Assembly: GCF_001424425.1 (NCBI RefSeq)
Contig: NZ_LMPT01000018.1
Location: 471,959 to 535,958 of the forward strand
Reading direction: 5' to 3'
Length of the DNA: 64,000 nt
Source of the DNA: Acidovorax sp. Leaf191
GTDB lineage: Bacteria; Pseudomonadota; Gammaproteobacteria; Burkholderiales; Burkholderiaceae_C
In this document: one piece after another, positions 45,565 to 55,188 of the stretch
Numbering within the stretch: the first letter of the stretch is position 1
How the letters are laid out: each line of letters opens with the position of its first letter
Program-made: the position numbers and the translations under genes
The notes under the pieces: generated by a model
What the model was told of the DNA's origin: nothing
Database searches by the model: none
What the model saw: only the letters and a program-made list of their open reading frames with translations

Positions 45565-46559
45565 TGTCCGCCCCGCAAGAAATCCTGCTGGCCGAGCCGC
45601 GCGGCTTTTGCGCCGGCGTGGACCGCGCCATCGAGATCGTGGAGCGTGCGCTGCAGAAGTTCGGCGCGCCCATCTACGTGCGCCACGAGATCGTGCACAA
45701 CACGTACGTGGTCAACGACCTCAAGGCCAAGGGCGCGATCTTCATCGAAGAGCTGTCCGACGTGCCGCCCGGCTCCACGCTGGTGTTCAGCGCCCACGGC
45801 GTGAGCCGCGCGGTGCAGCTGGAGGCCGAGGCGCGTGGCTTTTCCATCTTCGACGCCACCTGCCCGCTGGTGACCAAGGTGCACGTCGAAGTCGCCAAGC
45901 TCGCCAAGGAGGGCTACGAGTTCATCATGATCGGCCACAAGGGCCACCCCGAGGTGGAGGGCACCATGGGCCAGCTCGACCACGGCATCCACTTGGTGGA
46001 AGACGTGGAGGATGTGGCCCACGTGCAGCCGCTGCAGACGGCCAAGCTCGCGGTGGTGACGCAGACGACCCTGTCGGTGGACGACGCGGCCGAGATCACC
46101 GCCGCCGTGCGCGCGCGCTTTCCGCAGGTGCGCGAGCCCAAGCAGCAGGACATCTGCTACGCCACGCAGAACCGGCAGGACGCCGTCAAGATCTTGTCGC
46201 CGCAGGTGGACCTGGTCATCGTGGTGGGCAGCCCCACCAGCTCCAACAGCAACCGCCTGCGCGAGCTGGCCGACCGGCTGGGCACGCGGGCCTACATGGT
46301 CGACAGCGCCGACGAGCTGCGCACCGAGTGGTTCGAGGGCGTGACGCGCGTCGGGCTGACCGCCGGCGCATCGGCGCCCGAGATTCTGGTGCGCGACGTG
46401 ATCGACCGCGTCAAGGCGCTGGGTGCGGTGTCGGTGCGGACCATGGACGGTATCGAGGAGACGATCAAGTTCCCGCTGCCCAAGGGCTTGCGCATTGACG
46501 CGGCCACGGGGCTGGAGATCAGCCAGCGCACGCCGGAGACGGGGCCTGCGGGGCATTGA
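45564..46559 (+). CDS. ispH: 4-hydroxy-3-methylbut-2-enyl diphosphate reductase
   Basis: The last enzyme of the MEP isoprenoid pathway makes IPP and DMAPP with a [4Fe-4S] cluster. The 331-residue protein has the three cluster cysteines in [20 protein letters not shown] (Cys about 16), [18 protein letters not shown] (about 100) and [16 protein letters not shown] (about 201). Substrate-binding histidines are in [15 protein letters not shown] and [15 protein letters not shown], and [18 protein letters not shown] is near 220-237. Length is normal. It is translationally coupled to the FKBP gene and followed by an intrinsic terminator. Confidence 0.97.
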   Translation: MSAPQEILLAEPRGFCAGVDRAIEIVERALQKFGAPIYVRHEIVHNTYVVNDLKAKGAIFIEELSDVPPGSTLVFSAHGVSRAVQLEAEARGFSIFDATCPLVTKVHVEVAKLAKEGYEFIMIGHKGHPEVEGTMGQLDHGIHLVEDVEDVAHVQPLQTAKLAVVTQTTLSVDDAAEITAAVRARFPQVREPKQQDICYATQNRQDAVKILSPQVDLVIVVGSPTSSNSNRLRELADRLGTRAYMVDSADELRTEWFEGVTRVGLTAGASAPEILVRDVIDRVKALGAVSVRTMDGIEETIKFPLPKGLRIDAATGLEISQRTPETGPAGH

Positions 46560-46591
46560 TTGACTGCTTGCAGTGCCATGCGAACCAAGAC

Positions 46592-46615
46592 GAGGGCCTG
46601 AGGGCCCTTTTCTTT
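46592..46615 (+). terminator. Intrinsic terminator after ispH
   Basis: The stem AGGGCC/GGCCCT with a four-base loop is followed by TTTCTTT, 33 bp past the ispH stop. Right behind it starts R1 copy 6. Confidence 0.8.
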
Positions 46616-46618
46616 GGG

Positions 46619-46680
46619 TGCTACCTATTTGATAGCTGCTTGCGCTTATTCAGCAAGCGGTAGAGGCATTTTTAGTCTGA
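46619..46680 (+). repeat. Interspersed hairpin repeat R1, copy 6
   Basis: TGCTACCTATTTGATAGCTG, then CTTGCGCTTATTCAGCAAGC, ending GGTAGAGGCATTTTTAG. The hairpin arms CGCTT/AAGCG are intact. It is one of two copies, 142 bp apart, in the same 283-bp gap. The spacer between them holds no gene I can support. Confidence 0.85.
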
Positions 46681-46760
46681 ATTCTGGGCTGCTTTGCCTT
46701 GGCGGGGGCACGGCAGGCGTGCTTCACCGGCGCAAGGGCAGGATTGTCGCCACGGCAGAG

Positions 46761-46823
46761 TGCTACAAATTAGATAGCTCCCAGCGCTTTGCCATCAAGC
46801 GGTAGCGGCCATTTTTGCTTGAT
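46761..46823 (+). repeat. Interspersed hairpin repeat R1, copy 7
   Basis: TGCTACAAATTAGATAGCTC, then CCAGCGCTTTGCCATCAAGC, ending GGTAGCGGCCATTTTTG. It lies 20 bp beyond the stop codon of the convergent CBS-domain gene. Confidence 0.85.
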
Positions 46824-46842
46824 TTTCAGCCTCTTTTAGGCA

Positions 46843-47538
46843 TCACAGCGCCACGGCCGGTCCGCTCCACAGGTCCAGCGGCGGGTCTGCCGCCACCGCG
46901 CGCAGGATGTCGGTGCGCGAGATGAAGCCCGACAGCACACCCGCCTCGTCCGTCACCGGCAGGCCGGGCAGGCCCGTGTCCAGCAGCACGGCCGCCACGC
47001 GGCGCAGTTCCGTGTCGGCGGCCACGGTGGGAACTGGGCTCACCATCACGTCCGACACGGGGCGGCGGGCGAGGTCGATGGCCTGCTTCACGGCGCCCGG
47101 TTCGGGCAACAGGTCGAGTGGCGCCATGTCGGCGCGCACCAGCAGGCCGATCACGCGGCCCAGCGCGTCCACCACCGGGGCCTGGGCCACCTTGTGCTCG
47201 GCCAGGGTCTGCCAGGCGTCGTTGACGCGCTGGCCGGGTTGCACGCTCAGGGCGCCGGTGGTCATCACATCGCTCACCTTGCTCAGCGGCTGGCGGGCCT
47301 GCTGCGGGCCTTGCTCCGTCTGGGCATAGGCGCTGACCGCGTCCTGCAGGCGCAGGTTCTGGGGCGGCGTGGGCGTGGGGTGCAGGGGGGCCGGGGGCTC
47401 GAAGGGTTCGGTGGGCACGTCCATTTCGCGCGTGCGCAGGGCCTGGGGCCGCTGTACGCGCCGCACTGCCGAGATCTGCGCCAGGTTTTCCGGGCCACCC
47501 CGGTACATCTGGCCCGATGGGCCGAATACAAAGAACAT
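46843..47538 (-). CDS. CBS-domain pair protein
   Basis: The 231-residue product starts MFFVFGPSGQMYRGGPENLA with a ~90-residue N-terminal part of unknown fold. Two CBS domains follow (KVSDVMTTGALSVQPGQRVN at about 89-108; PVSDVMVSPVPTVAADTELR with VTDEAGVLSGFISRTDILRA up to about 218). CBS pairs sense adenine nucleotides and act as regulatory modules; here no catalytic domain is attached. The start at 47538 is supported by an excellent AGGAGG ribosome binding site; a GTG six codons earlier overlaps that site. It is a single gene, convergent with ispH. Confidence 0.88.
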   Translation of the reverse strand: MFFVFGPSGQMYRGGPENLAQISAVRRVQRPQALRTREMDVPTEPFEPPAPLHPTPTPPQNLRLQDAVSAYAQTEQGPQQARQPLSKVSDVMTTGALSVQPGQRVNDAWQTLAEHKVAQAPVVDALGRVIGLLVRADMAPLDLLPEPGAVKQAIDLARRPVSDVMVSPVPTVAADTELRRVAAVLLDTGLPGLPVTDEAGVLSGFISRTDILRAVAADPPLDLWSGPAVAL

Positions 47539-47745
47539 GCTGCCTCCTGGTGGCACCGCCCGAGACCCAGCAAGGTCCCGGCGACGGTGCTGGCCATGTT
47601 ATCGGCACTTGCCATGGCCCACCGCAGGGCCGGCGTGTATCGGTGTGTAGCGCTGCGGGCTGTCTGTACGCTGCCTTGGTGCTGCGGAGGTCGCTGTAGA
47701 GCCCCTACACTGCCTGCCTTGCCTTTTGTCCCTGGGAGCCCCCGC

Positions 47746-48690
47746 ATGATCGATCGCGCCGCCATCGCCGACGCCCGCCGCCACATCCAAGACCGCCAGA
47801 GCGGCTTTCTGCGCACCACGCCGCTGATGCGCGTGCCCGGCCGGTCCCTCGGGGTGGACTGCGCGGAGGTCTGGCTCAAGCTGGAGCACCTGCAGGTGGG
47901 CGGCAGCTTCAAGGCGCGGGGCATGCTGTACCGGCTGCTGGCCAACCCGGTGCCCGACAGCGGCGTGATCATCGCGTCCGGCGGCAACGCCGGCATTGCC
48001 GTGGCAGCAGCCGCCCAGGCGCTGGGCGTGCGCTGCGAGGTCTTCGTGCCCGAGGTCTCGCCCGAGGCCAAGCGCGCTCGCCTGCGATCGCTGGGGGCCG
48101 AGGTGGTCGTCACCGGCGCTGCCTATTCACAGGCGTACGAAGCCTGCGTGGACCGCCAGAAAGTCACAGGCGCGCTGCAGGCCCACGCCTATGACCAGCC
48201 CGAGGTCGTGGCCGGCGCAGGCACCCTGGCCGCAGAGATTGAAGAGCAGGGCGGCCGCCTGCCCGACACCGTGCTGGTCAGCGTGGGAGGCGGCGGCCTC
48301 ATCGGCGGTGTGGCCGCCTGGGTGGAAAGCCGCGCCCACGTCGTGGCCCTGGAGCCCGAGCGTGCCCCCACGCTGCATGCGGCCCGCGCCGCTGGCGAGC
48401 CGGTGGACGTGGACGTCAGCGGTGTGGCCGCGGATTCACTGGGCGCACGCCGCATCGGCACCATCGGCTGGGCTGTCAGCCAGCGCCATGTGCACGATGC
48501 CCTGCTGCTGCCCGACGACGCCATCCGTGCAGCCCAGCTGTGGCTGTGGAAGGAATTCAAGCTGGCCGTGGAGCCCGCCGCCGCGCTGGGCCTGGCCGCG
48601 CTGCAGACCGGCGTGTACAAGCCCCAGCCGCAGGAGACCGTGGCCCTGATTCTTTGCGGCGCCAATTTCGACCCTACCAGCCTCGGCTAA
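47746..48690 (+). CDS. Threonine/serine dehydratase-like PLP enzyme
   Basis: The 314-residue fold-type II PLP enzyme has the lysine-bearing LEHLQVGGSFKARGMLYRLL (Lys about residue 54), SGGNAGIAVAAAAQALGV (about 78-95) and the phosphate-binding loop VSVGGGGLIGGVAAWV (about 178-193). These mark the threonine dehydratase/serine racemase group. There is no C-terminal ACT regulatory domain, so it is not the feedback-regulated IlvA. Catabolic deamination of threonine or serine is likely; the true substrate cannot be told. It stands alone between the divergent CBS gene and serS, with an R2 copy in reverse orientation downstream. Confidence 0.85.
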   Translation: MIDRAAIADARRHIQDRQSGFLRTTPLMRVPGRSLGVDCAEVWLKLEHLQVGGSFKARGMLYRLLANPVPDSGVIIASGGNAGIAVAAAAQALGVRCEVFVPEVSPEAKRARLRSLGAEVVVTGAAYSQAYEACVDRQKVTGALQAHAYDQPEVVAGAGTLAAEIEEQGGRLPDTVLVSVGGGGLIGGVAAWVESRAHVVALEPERAPTLHAARAAGEPVDVDVSGVAADSLGARRIGTIGWAVSQRHVHDALLLPDDAIRAAQLWLWKEFKLAVEPAAALGLAALQTGVYKPQPQETVALILCGANFDPTSLG

Positions 48691-48730
48691 GTCCGAAAGC
48701 AGCGCACGCATCTGGCACTGCCTGCGCGAG

Positions 48731-48806
48731 CGCACCCGTGGATCTGGCTGTGCCAGGCCACCGGGTGCGTCCCCCTACGGGGGAAGGCGCGAAGCGACTC
48801 AGGGGG
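48731..48806 (-). repeat. Interspersed multi-hairpin repeat R2, copy E
   Basis: On the minus strand it reads CCCCCTGAGTCGCTTCGCGC, then CCCCCGTAGGGGGACGCACC and GTGGCCTGGCACAGCC, ATCCACGGGTGCG. Unlike the other copies it is not placed after a gene on its own strand. It ends 31 bp before the serS start. Confidence 0.8.
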
Positions 48807-48828
48807 ATTGGATTGCGGGGGGAACTAA

Positions 48829-50160
<1,332 letters not shown>

Positions 50161-50358
50161 CGGGACGCTGGGCGGGCTACGGGTTGCTGCCTTCGCGGCG
50201 GCGCCCCAGTCCCCGCGGCTGCTGATGGCCGCAGGCCGCAGCACAGGGACCCCTGTGCCGACGCGCCCAGATCTAGGGCTGCCAGCGCTGCAATGCTGGC
50301 GCCGCAGGGTCATCAGCGGACAACCAGCAGCCAGCCTTCACCAGTCAGCACGCATCCG

Positions 50359-50808
50359 TTACTTGGTCACCGCAAAAATACCCTTCATCAGCCCGATGTG
50401 GCCGGGGAACGAGCAAAAGAAGTTGTACGCCTCGCCCACCTTGAGCTTGGTGGCGTCGAAGCTGACGGTGTCGCTCTCGCCGCCGCCGATCAGCTTGGTG
50501 GCGGCCAGCACGCGGGTGTCACCAGGCTTGACGTAATTTTTGTCCGCGCCCGCAGGAATGCCGTCGGTGGCAACGGACTGCATGTCGGCGGCTTTGGCCA
50601 GCACCCAGTTGTGCCCCATCGAGGCCTTGGGCAGCTTGCCCGTGTGCACCAGCTTCACGGTGACCTTCTTGCAGCTGGCCGGCACGCTCAGGCTGTCCTT
50701 GCTGAACTTCATGGCGTCCGTGCTTTCGATCTCGAGATCGCAAGGGCCTGCCATGGCAGAGCCTGCGGCGAACAAAGAGGCGGCAACGACGATGTGTGCG
50801 AATCGCAT
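50359..50808 (-). CDS. azu: Azurin
   Basis: The 149-residue periplasmic blue copper protein is an electron carrier. The signal peptide MRFAHIVVAASLFAAGSAMA is followed by mature GPCDLEIESTDAMKFSKDSL. The copper ligands are visible: His in KASMGHNWVLAKAADM, then Cys, His and Met in YNFFCSFPGHIGLMKGIF near the C-terminus. Cysteines in CDLEI and ASCKK form the usual disulfide. Length is typical. The ATG at 50808 gives the signal peptide, whereas the frame remains open far upstream. It is convergent with serS and may serve respiration or nitrite-reductase-like partners not seen in this window. Confidence 0.96.
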   Translation of the reverse strand: MRFAHIVVAASLFAAGSAMAGPCDLEIESTDAMKFSKDSLSVPASCKKVTVKLVHTGKLPKASMGHNWVLAKAADMQSVATDGIPAGADKNYVKPGDTRVLAATKLIGGGESDTVSFDATKLKVGEAYNFFCSFPGHIGLMKGIFAVTK

Positions 50809-51042
50809 GGTGAAAGTGTCCTTGAAAAGTTTCGAAGAGAGGGTGGCGAGCGAGCCGAAGATCCTTGGCGCGCAAAGGCTGCTGGCTGCACAGGATCGTG
50901 CCACCGGGTGCAGGGCGGCCCCATGACCTGCATCAAGATGTGGGTGGATGCACCGCATTGGGATGCGAGGCGATGGCACCGTGAGCGCCTCGAGCGGTTG
51001 CCAGGAACCGTGGCAGCTGGCGGAACCCTTCAAAACTGCTGC

Positions 51043-51048
51043 TATAAT
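51043..51048 (+). promoter_or_regulatory. -10 element of the tRNA-Ser promoter
   Basis: A perfect TATAAT stands 17 bp before the mature tRNA 5' end. No clear -35 match is seen 16-18 bp upstream (GGAACC region). Confidence 0.6.
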
Positions 51049-51065
51049 CACATGCTTCGACACAT

Positions 51066-51156
<91 letters not shown>

Positions 51157-51162
51157 CATCAA

Positions 51163-51207
51163 GGCCCCGCAGCTATCTAAACCATAGCGCGGGGCCTTTT
51201 TCTTTTT
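51163..51207 (+). terminator. Intrinsic terminator after tRNA-Ser
   Basis: GGCCCCGC and GCGGGGCC form an 8-bp GC stem, followed by TTTTTCTTTTT. The loop contains AGCTATC, which resembles part of R1 in reverse, but there is not enough to call it a copy. Confidence 0.85.
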
Positions 51208-51231
51208 GGCTGCTGGTAAGACCCTGGCTAC

Positions 51232-51660
51232 CTACGTCGCCTGGCGGAGCAGTATCTCGCCAGCCTGCAGGCTGTTCTGGTTCAACTCCGGATCCGATTC
51301 AATCTGCTGAAGCACCTGCTCGATCACCTGGCCGAACTGAATGTCGCTTTGAAACGCTGACCCCAGTTCTCTTTCCAATACCGACTCCAAGAAAATCCTG
51401 AAAGCCTTGCGCTTGCGCTCCGGGTCGTCAGCCGCGATCCCTTGCAAGCGCTGTATCCATTTCGGCTCCAGCTCCAGACCCCCGCCCATCGCCCGTCCAT
51501 CTTTTGGCGTTGCCTTGGCCTGGCGAGCCACATCGTGCCCTCCTTGTCCGCTTGCGGTGGTTTGCGTGGCGGGCGGGTTTTTCGCACCACCGTTTTGCGC
51601 TTTGGCTTGCAGCTGAGCGCGGAGCAACGCACTCAGTGCGGACGTGTCAATGCGGGTCAT
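51232..51660 (-). CDS. Protein of unknown function, paired with a TPR protein
   Basis: The 142-residue product is not recognised. It begins MTRIDTSALSALLRAQLQAK, has a Gln/Ala/Gly-rich middle (about 18-55), and a helical C-terminal half (WIQRLQGIAADDPERKRKAF, then RIFLESVLERELGSAFQSDI and FGQVIEQVLQQIESDPELNQ). No signal peptide or membrane helix. It follows the TPR gene by 30 nt and is very likely in one operon with it. The composition resembles small secretion-apparatus or chaperone-partner proteins, but I cannot support such a name. Confidence 0.6.
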   Translation of the reverse strand: MTRIDTSALSALLRAQLQAKAQNGGAKNPPATQTTASGQGGHDVARQAKATPKDGRAMGGGLELEPKWIQRLQGIAADDPERKRKAFRIFLESVLERELGSAFQSDIQFGQVIEQVLQQIESDPELNQNSLQAGEILLRQAT

Positions 51661-51690
51661 GGCAGCTTGCTTTGCAACCGCTTGGGTGCT

Positions 51691-52290
51691 TTAGTGCAGC
51701 GATTGCTGCGTGCGGTAGTTCGAGAGCAGGACGTGGGCGGCGTCGCCTTCTTCCGCGTTCTCTGCCACCTCGGGTGTGGGCGCTGGGGTTTTGTCGGCTG
51801 AGGAGTCGATCAACTGATCGATTTCCGCGATCACGCGCCGGATGTCCGCAGACATGGGGGGGTTGTCGGTGTTCAGTGCAATACCCGCTTCGAAGTGCGC
51901 GCGTGCGGTCTCAAAGTCATCCTGCGCCAGGGCCGCGAATCCTTTGATCCACTGGCACAGCGCGGTGTCCGGGTCCCCCTCCACCAGCGGCTGCCAGGTC
52001 AGGAATGCCGCAGAAACACGCCCCGACGAAAACTGAAGCAACCCTAGCTGGTACCGTGCCACCAGCATTCCAGGGGCCAGAAGCACCGCTGTGGAAAAGC
52101 CAGCTTCTGCCTCGTCCATTTTTCCCAATGCTGCGTACTCGGCACCCATCAGGAAATGCGCCCAGGGAGACGTCTCGGGGTCTTGGGCGGCCTGTGCAAA
52201 CAGGCTCAGCGCCAAGTCGGTATCACCGGTGGAGCTGGCTTCGAGTGCTTGGGCAAGGAGAGGGGGCAAGTTGCTGGGCAGAGATTGCAT
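51691..52290 (-). CDS. Tetratricopeptide-repeat protein
   Basis: The 199-residue protein consists of about four TPR-like helix pairs: LLAQALEASSTGDTDLALSL with FAQAAQDPE (about 11-39), ALGKMDEAEAGFSTAVLLAP, QLGLLQFSSGRVSAAFLTWQ, and ALAQDDFETARAHFEAGIAL (about 121-140). A short acidic tail follows. The start MQSLPSNLPP at 52290 is chosen because the frame remains open far upstream with non-TPR sequence. Cytoplasmic. It probably works with the 142-residue downstream protein as a chaperone/partner pair. The gap upstream (52291-52557) has no gene that I can support. Confidence 0.75.
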   Translation of the reverse strand: MQSLPSNLPPLLAQALEASSTGDTDLALSLFAQAAQDPETSPWAHFLMGAEYAALGKMDEAEAGFSTAVLLAPGMLVARYQLGLLQFSSGRVSAAFLTWQPLVEGDPDTALCQWIKGFAALAQDDFETARAHFEAGIALNTDNPPMSADIRRVIAEIDQLIDSSADKTPAPTPEVAENAEEGDAAHVLLSNYRTQQSLH

Positions 52291-52557
52291 GGGAGAGCTG
52301 GGAGAAAGGCTGGACGTAGCAGGATACGCGATATATAGCGCGGACCTGGGGGAGTTGGACGCTACGGGGTTACGGTATTTCGCCTCTGCGGGATACCGCA
52401 CAGATGAGAATTTCTCGACGTGCCAGTCCCGCTGATGCGGCAGTAAACGCGACTTGGGCGCGAAGTTGGTGTGTCTGCAGCGGTGTGTGCACAAGGCGTG
52501 GCTTTGAGTTTGTGGCGCGTGTCCGCCAAGCTGCGCGACCGCACGTAGGCAGCATAG

Positions 52558-52614
52558 TATGAATTTGATAGCGGCTAGCGCTTGATAGGCAAGCGGCAGC
52601 GGTCGATTCTTGCC
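52558..52614 (+). repeat. Interspersed hairpin repeat R1, copy 8
   Basis: AATTTGATAGCGGCTAGCGC, then the CGCTTGATAGGCAAGCGGC hairpin and a degraded tail. It sits exactly where the core genome ends and the island begins. Confidence 0.8.
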
Positions 52615-52652
52615 ACGCCGCACATGCTGCCGCTCAGTGACTTGGAATTCGT

Positions 52653-53117
52653 TTGGATTCATTGCACATGCGCGCACGTGCCCTGATGCGCTTGAAGGTG
52701 CTGACCCTCAAGCGCGCTTGGACCGTGTTGTCAGAGTTCCGCGGAGCGTGTGCCGAGCATGGCTCGCCTGTAGTTGTGCGCACCGACAACGAAGGCATGT
52801 TCACCGGCAGGCTGTGGGTCACATTTTTCAAGTTGACAGGCATTCGGCGCCAGCGCATCGATTCGGGCTCGCCCTGGCAAAACGGTTGTATCGAGCGGCT
52901 GTTTGGCACCTTGAAGCCCTTACTGCGGCAACTCGCCATTCTTGACGCCGCAGCCTTGCAGGTGCGGCTGCATGAGTTCGCCCGGTTCTACAAACATGTG
53001 CGGGTACATCAAAGTTTGGGCGGCCTGACGCCGGCAGAGGTCTGGAATGGGCAGGACCTGAATGCGATGCGGCGCTGCTACGCCAGGGGTGATGGGTGCA
53101 GGCGCTGGATGGGCTGA
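52653..53117 (+). pseudogene. Truncated integrase-core transposase
   Basis: The readable 154 residues hold only the second half of a DDE catalytic core. The second Asp is in VRTDNEGMFTGRLWVTFFKL, and the Glu follows in SGSPWQNGCIERLFGTLKPL. The typical end HQSLGGLTPAEVWNG comes after. The first Asp and the N-terminal DNA-binding part are absent, and no upstream frame continues them, so the gene is a remnant. No terminal inverted repeats could be assigned. It marks the low-coordinate edge of the toxin island, in line with repeated insertion there. Confidence 0.8.
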
Positions 53118-53166
53118 TGCAGGGGTACCGGCTGCGACGTTGAACCACCGCGTCAAGGCCATACCC

Positions 53167-53652
53167 TCACGGGCGGCCAATGGCCGACCTGGACTCGGAT
53201 GCTGCGCACCAGCGTGCCAAGTACTGATTGCCTGCGATTAGCCCTGCGTCAATCACTCGCCAAAGGGCCTCCGCGTCGTACTCCGGCCGGCCATCGAGTT
53301 CACCCGAATCGTTGAAGGCTGTTGACCCACCAAACTCGAACAGCGCCATAACCACAACTGCTGCAAACAGCCAACTTCCTCGCGTTGTTACGTCGCCCAT
53401 GTGGGTCGCGGCGTCAGCGCCCGTGAGCTCGGTTGGGTATTCGCCGAAGGAGACCCAGCAATGCTCATGAAGGCCGTTGCCACGAAGCGTCACGATTGAA
53501 TCTGCCAGAGCCTTTGGCGGACTGGTGGGCTCATGCAGTTGCACTTCAGGTGGCGCGAGACCAAACCCTTTGAATGCACGACCGACCGCCTGTTGAACCT
53601 CGTCCAGGGATGCGGGTAGTCGATGAACCGGAACGAATACGCTGTTGGACAC
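53167..53652 (-). CDS. Probable immunity protein of the third orphan cassette
   Basis: The 161-residue product is not a family I can name. It has VFVPVHRLPASLDEVQQAVG, EPTSPPKALADSIVTLRGNG, a hydrophobic stretch GSWLFAAVVVMALFEFGGST (about 104-123) and NDSGELDGRPEYDAEALWRV. It lies directly behind a toxin-like frame: the toxin's final TAA (53656-53654) is one base from the GTG start chosen here (53652-53650). The ribosome binding site GGGAGG is inside the toxin's last codons. That spacing is typical of toxin-immunity pairs. The frame is intact although the toxin upstream is broken. Confidence 0.65.
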   Translation of the reverse strand: MSNSVFVPVHRLPASLDEVQQAVGRAFKGFGLAPPEVQLHEPTSPPKALADSIVTLRGNGLHEHCWVSFGEYPTELTGADAATHMGDVTTRGSWLFAAVVVMALFEFGGSTAFNDSGELDGRPEYDAEALWRVIDAGLIAGNQYLARWCAASESRSAIGRP

Positions 53653-53653
53653 A

Positions 53654-54157
53654 TTACCTCCCTGGCACAACGAGCGTGCCTTGCGTGATGTTGAGCCAGC
53701 CGTCGCCGAACTTGACGTAAACGTTGTTTACCGAGCCTTCATTCAGGATGCGTCCGACAGGCGTGTTAGGAGTCACGAACTTGGCACAGCCGTCGATGCT
53801 GACTCCTGTTCGGGTCGCGTCCACAGCGATGTCGCCGACGTAACCCTAAGCGGACATGTTCCTGGCGCCCTTGACGATGTTGCGAAGAACCGCCTGTTCG
53901 CCATTGCCCGTCACTATTTTCAACTGGGTCGGCACACCGTCGAGCCATCCATCAATGCCGGGGAAGCTATCCGTCGGCGCCCCGACGAACGTACCGCCAC
54001 GGAACGAAGCAAGGTCCTGCGCTTGAGCAAACTCGGCATCGCTAAGAGCGTTCCTCGTTACCGTTCTAGGTTGTCGCGAAAGCGTCAGTAGCGGCGGCGT
54101 CTCCCCAACAGCCAAGCTGCCAGCACTTCCTGCATTGCCAAATATCGAGGCCCGCAT
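53654..54157 (-). pseudogene. Orphan C-terminal toxin fragment with an in-frame amber codon
   Basis: A start-less cassette whose first codons read ASIFGNAGSAGSLAVG. The domain contains DLASFRGGTFVGAPTDSFPG and IDGWLDGVPTQLKIVTGNGE. It stops at TAG (53848-53846) after GARNMSA, yet the same frame then continues for 63 codons (GYVGDIAVDATRTGVSIDGC, NNVYVKFGDGWLNITQGTLV) to TAA at 53654, one base before the immunity gene. So the toxin has been interrupted by a single nonsense mutation. I do not recognise the toxin fold. No ribosome binding site is present, and the only ATG lies within a hairpin. Confidence 0.7.
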
Positions 54158-54170
54158 CTGGCGGGCCTCG
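54146..54170 (-). terminator. Hairpin terminator between two cassettes
   Basis: CGAGGCCCGC and GCGGGCCTCG form a perfect 10-bp stem with a CAGAT loop, starting 9 bases after the stop of the 155-residue immunity gene. ATATTTGGC follows, weak as a T-run. It insulates the orphan toxin fragment behind it. Confidence 0.7.
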
Positions 54171-54178
54171 GTGAGGTC

Positions 54179-54646
54179 TCAACTCCTCCTGCGCAAGATG
54201 GAGCCCTTGTGGTCATCGCGCCTTTCCCATCCTTGACATTCGATTCCTTCGAGTCTCACCGGAAATCGTAGCTCGCGAATCGCCCGCTCTTCAAACTCGA
54301 TATTCATGACAATCGTCTGAACTTCATTGGCCCAGCGCGCCTTGTCCAACGGTTCCCCAGCAGCTCCGGGCAATGTACAGAGTTTGAGTTCCGCCGAGTC
54401 TTCGGCCGTATCAAACGCCCAGACAGGGCCAATCGCGGCACCGCGACTTGAGCCAACCCGCTTGATGCTTGCGCTTTCGAACTGCCGGCAGAGCTCAATG
54501 GCGAGCGTTCTGTCCGGCAGCGCAGCAATCTGGTTCTCATGGGCATTGCCATCAAGCACCGCCACAATCTGTGGTTTGCTCGAAAGTAGGCTCAGAGTTT
54601 CTGTCATCAAGCCTGGCCGGGTGGTAGGGTCTGTCGGAAACAACAT
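54179..54646 (-). CDS. Probable immunity protein of the HEYGH orphan toxin
   Basis: The 155-residue cytoplasmic product begins MLFPTDPTTRPGLMTETLSL. It shows SSKPQIVAVLDGNAHENQIA, FESASIKRVGSSRGAAIGPV and VQTIVMNIEFEERAIRELRF, ending in an Arg-rich tail. No known immunity family can be assigned. The start at 54646 follows TAGGAGGCC, 17 nt behind the toxin stop codon, so the pairing is strong by position. The frame is intact and its own strong hairpin follows. The neighbouring toxin is a promoterless orphan, suggesting that immunity is kept while the toxin stays silent. Confidence 0.7.
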   Translation of the reverse strand: MLFPTDPTTRPGLMTETLSLLSSKPQIVAVLDGNAHENQIAALPDRTLAIELCRQFESASIKRVGSSRGAAIGPVWAFDTAEDSAELKLCTLPGAAGEPLDKARWANEVQTIVMNIEFEERAIRELRFPVRLEGIECQGWERRDDHKGSILRRRS

Positions 54647-54662
54647 AGTTTGGCCTCCTAAA

Positions 54663-55151
54663 TCAGCGCAAAGTTCCGTACGGGATGGGCTTTCCATCCT
54701 GAGTGAAGTAGTACCTGTCAATAAGGTAGCTCTTCTCACCGAGGTAGTCGCGAATCAGCTGAGCACGAGCGGCATCATCGCCAAGCTGCCGGGCCGTTCT
54801 AATCTCACCGAGATACTGACTAGGTTCAGAAGCAAGGCGGAAGTCAGGGCTCTCATAGTAGAACCGCTGCCCAGGGAAGCCGAGCGCCTGGTCATCCAAG
54901 AAGTGACCGTACTCATGCCTCAGCGCCGACATCGACGCATCGGGGTCGAGGACAAGATTTCCCGGCACACCCCGCGTGGCCGACGGCCCATACGCGAATT
55001 GGCCCTCTGTGAAGCGAACGTCAACCCCCTTGTTGGCGAGGTCATCCATGATGGTGCCGTACTGTTCAGGATGACTCAGTCGGGCAGGCCCCATGGTGGC
55101 AAGCAGGCGGTCGCCGCCGGAGTTCATCACGACGCGGTCGGCGCCACTCAC
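54663..55151 (-). pseudogene. Orphan zinc-protease-like toxin domain (HEYGH), no start signals
   Basis: The frame is open from 55190 (after a TGA) and reads GLSSFGNTVSGADRVVMNSG. It then gives the metallopeptidase motif DASMSALRHEYGHFLDDQAL (HExxH), FYYESPDFRLASEPSQYLGE (a possible third ligand Glu) and KSYLIDRYYFTQDGKPIPYG. The only start is a GTG with no Shine-Dalgarno sequence, immediately behind the terminator of the preceding immunity gene. It is thus a silent C-terminal cassette of a polymorphic toxin that could be expressed only if joined to the YD-repeat gene. The exact peptidase family cannot be named. The immunity gene follows 17 nt later. Confidence 0.7.
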
Positions 55152-55160
55152 GGTATTGCC

Positions 55161-55188
55161 AAATGAAGAAAGTCCGCTCGCGGCGGAC
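55161..55188 (-). terminator. Intrinsic terminator after the 92-residue immunity gene
   Basis: GTCCGC-CGCGA-GCGGAC hairpin followed by TTTCTTCATTT, 21 bases after that gene's stop codon. The orphan HEYGH toxin frame passes through it. Confidence 0.75.

Noticed and set aside
51163..51207. Ninth R1 copy in reverse orientation at the tRNA-Ser terminator
   Set aside because: Only AGCTATC matches; the stem is an ordinary GC terminator and the rest of R1 is missing.
54155..54157. ATG as start of the third orphan toxin
   Set aside because: It sits within the stem of a 10-bp hairpin right after an immunity gene, with no ribosome binding site; the FGN-coding codons after it look like an internal junction.
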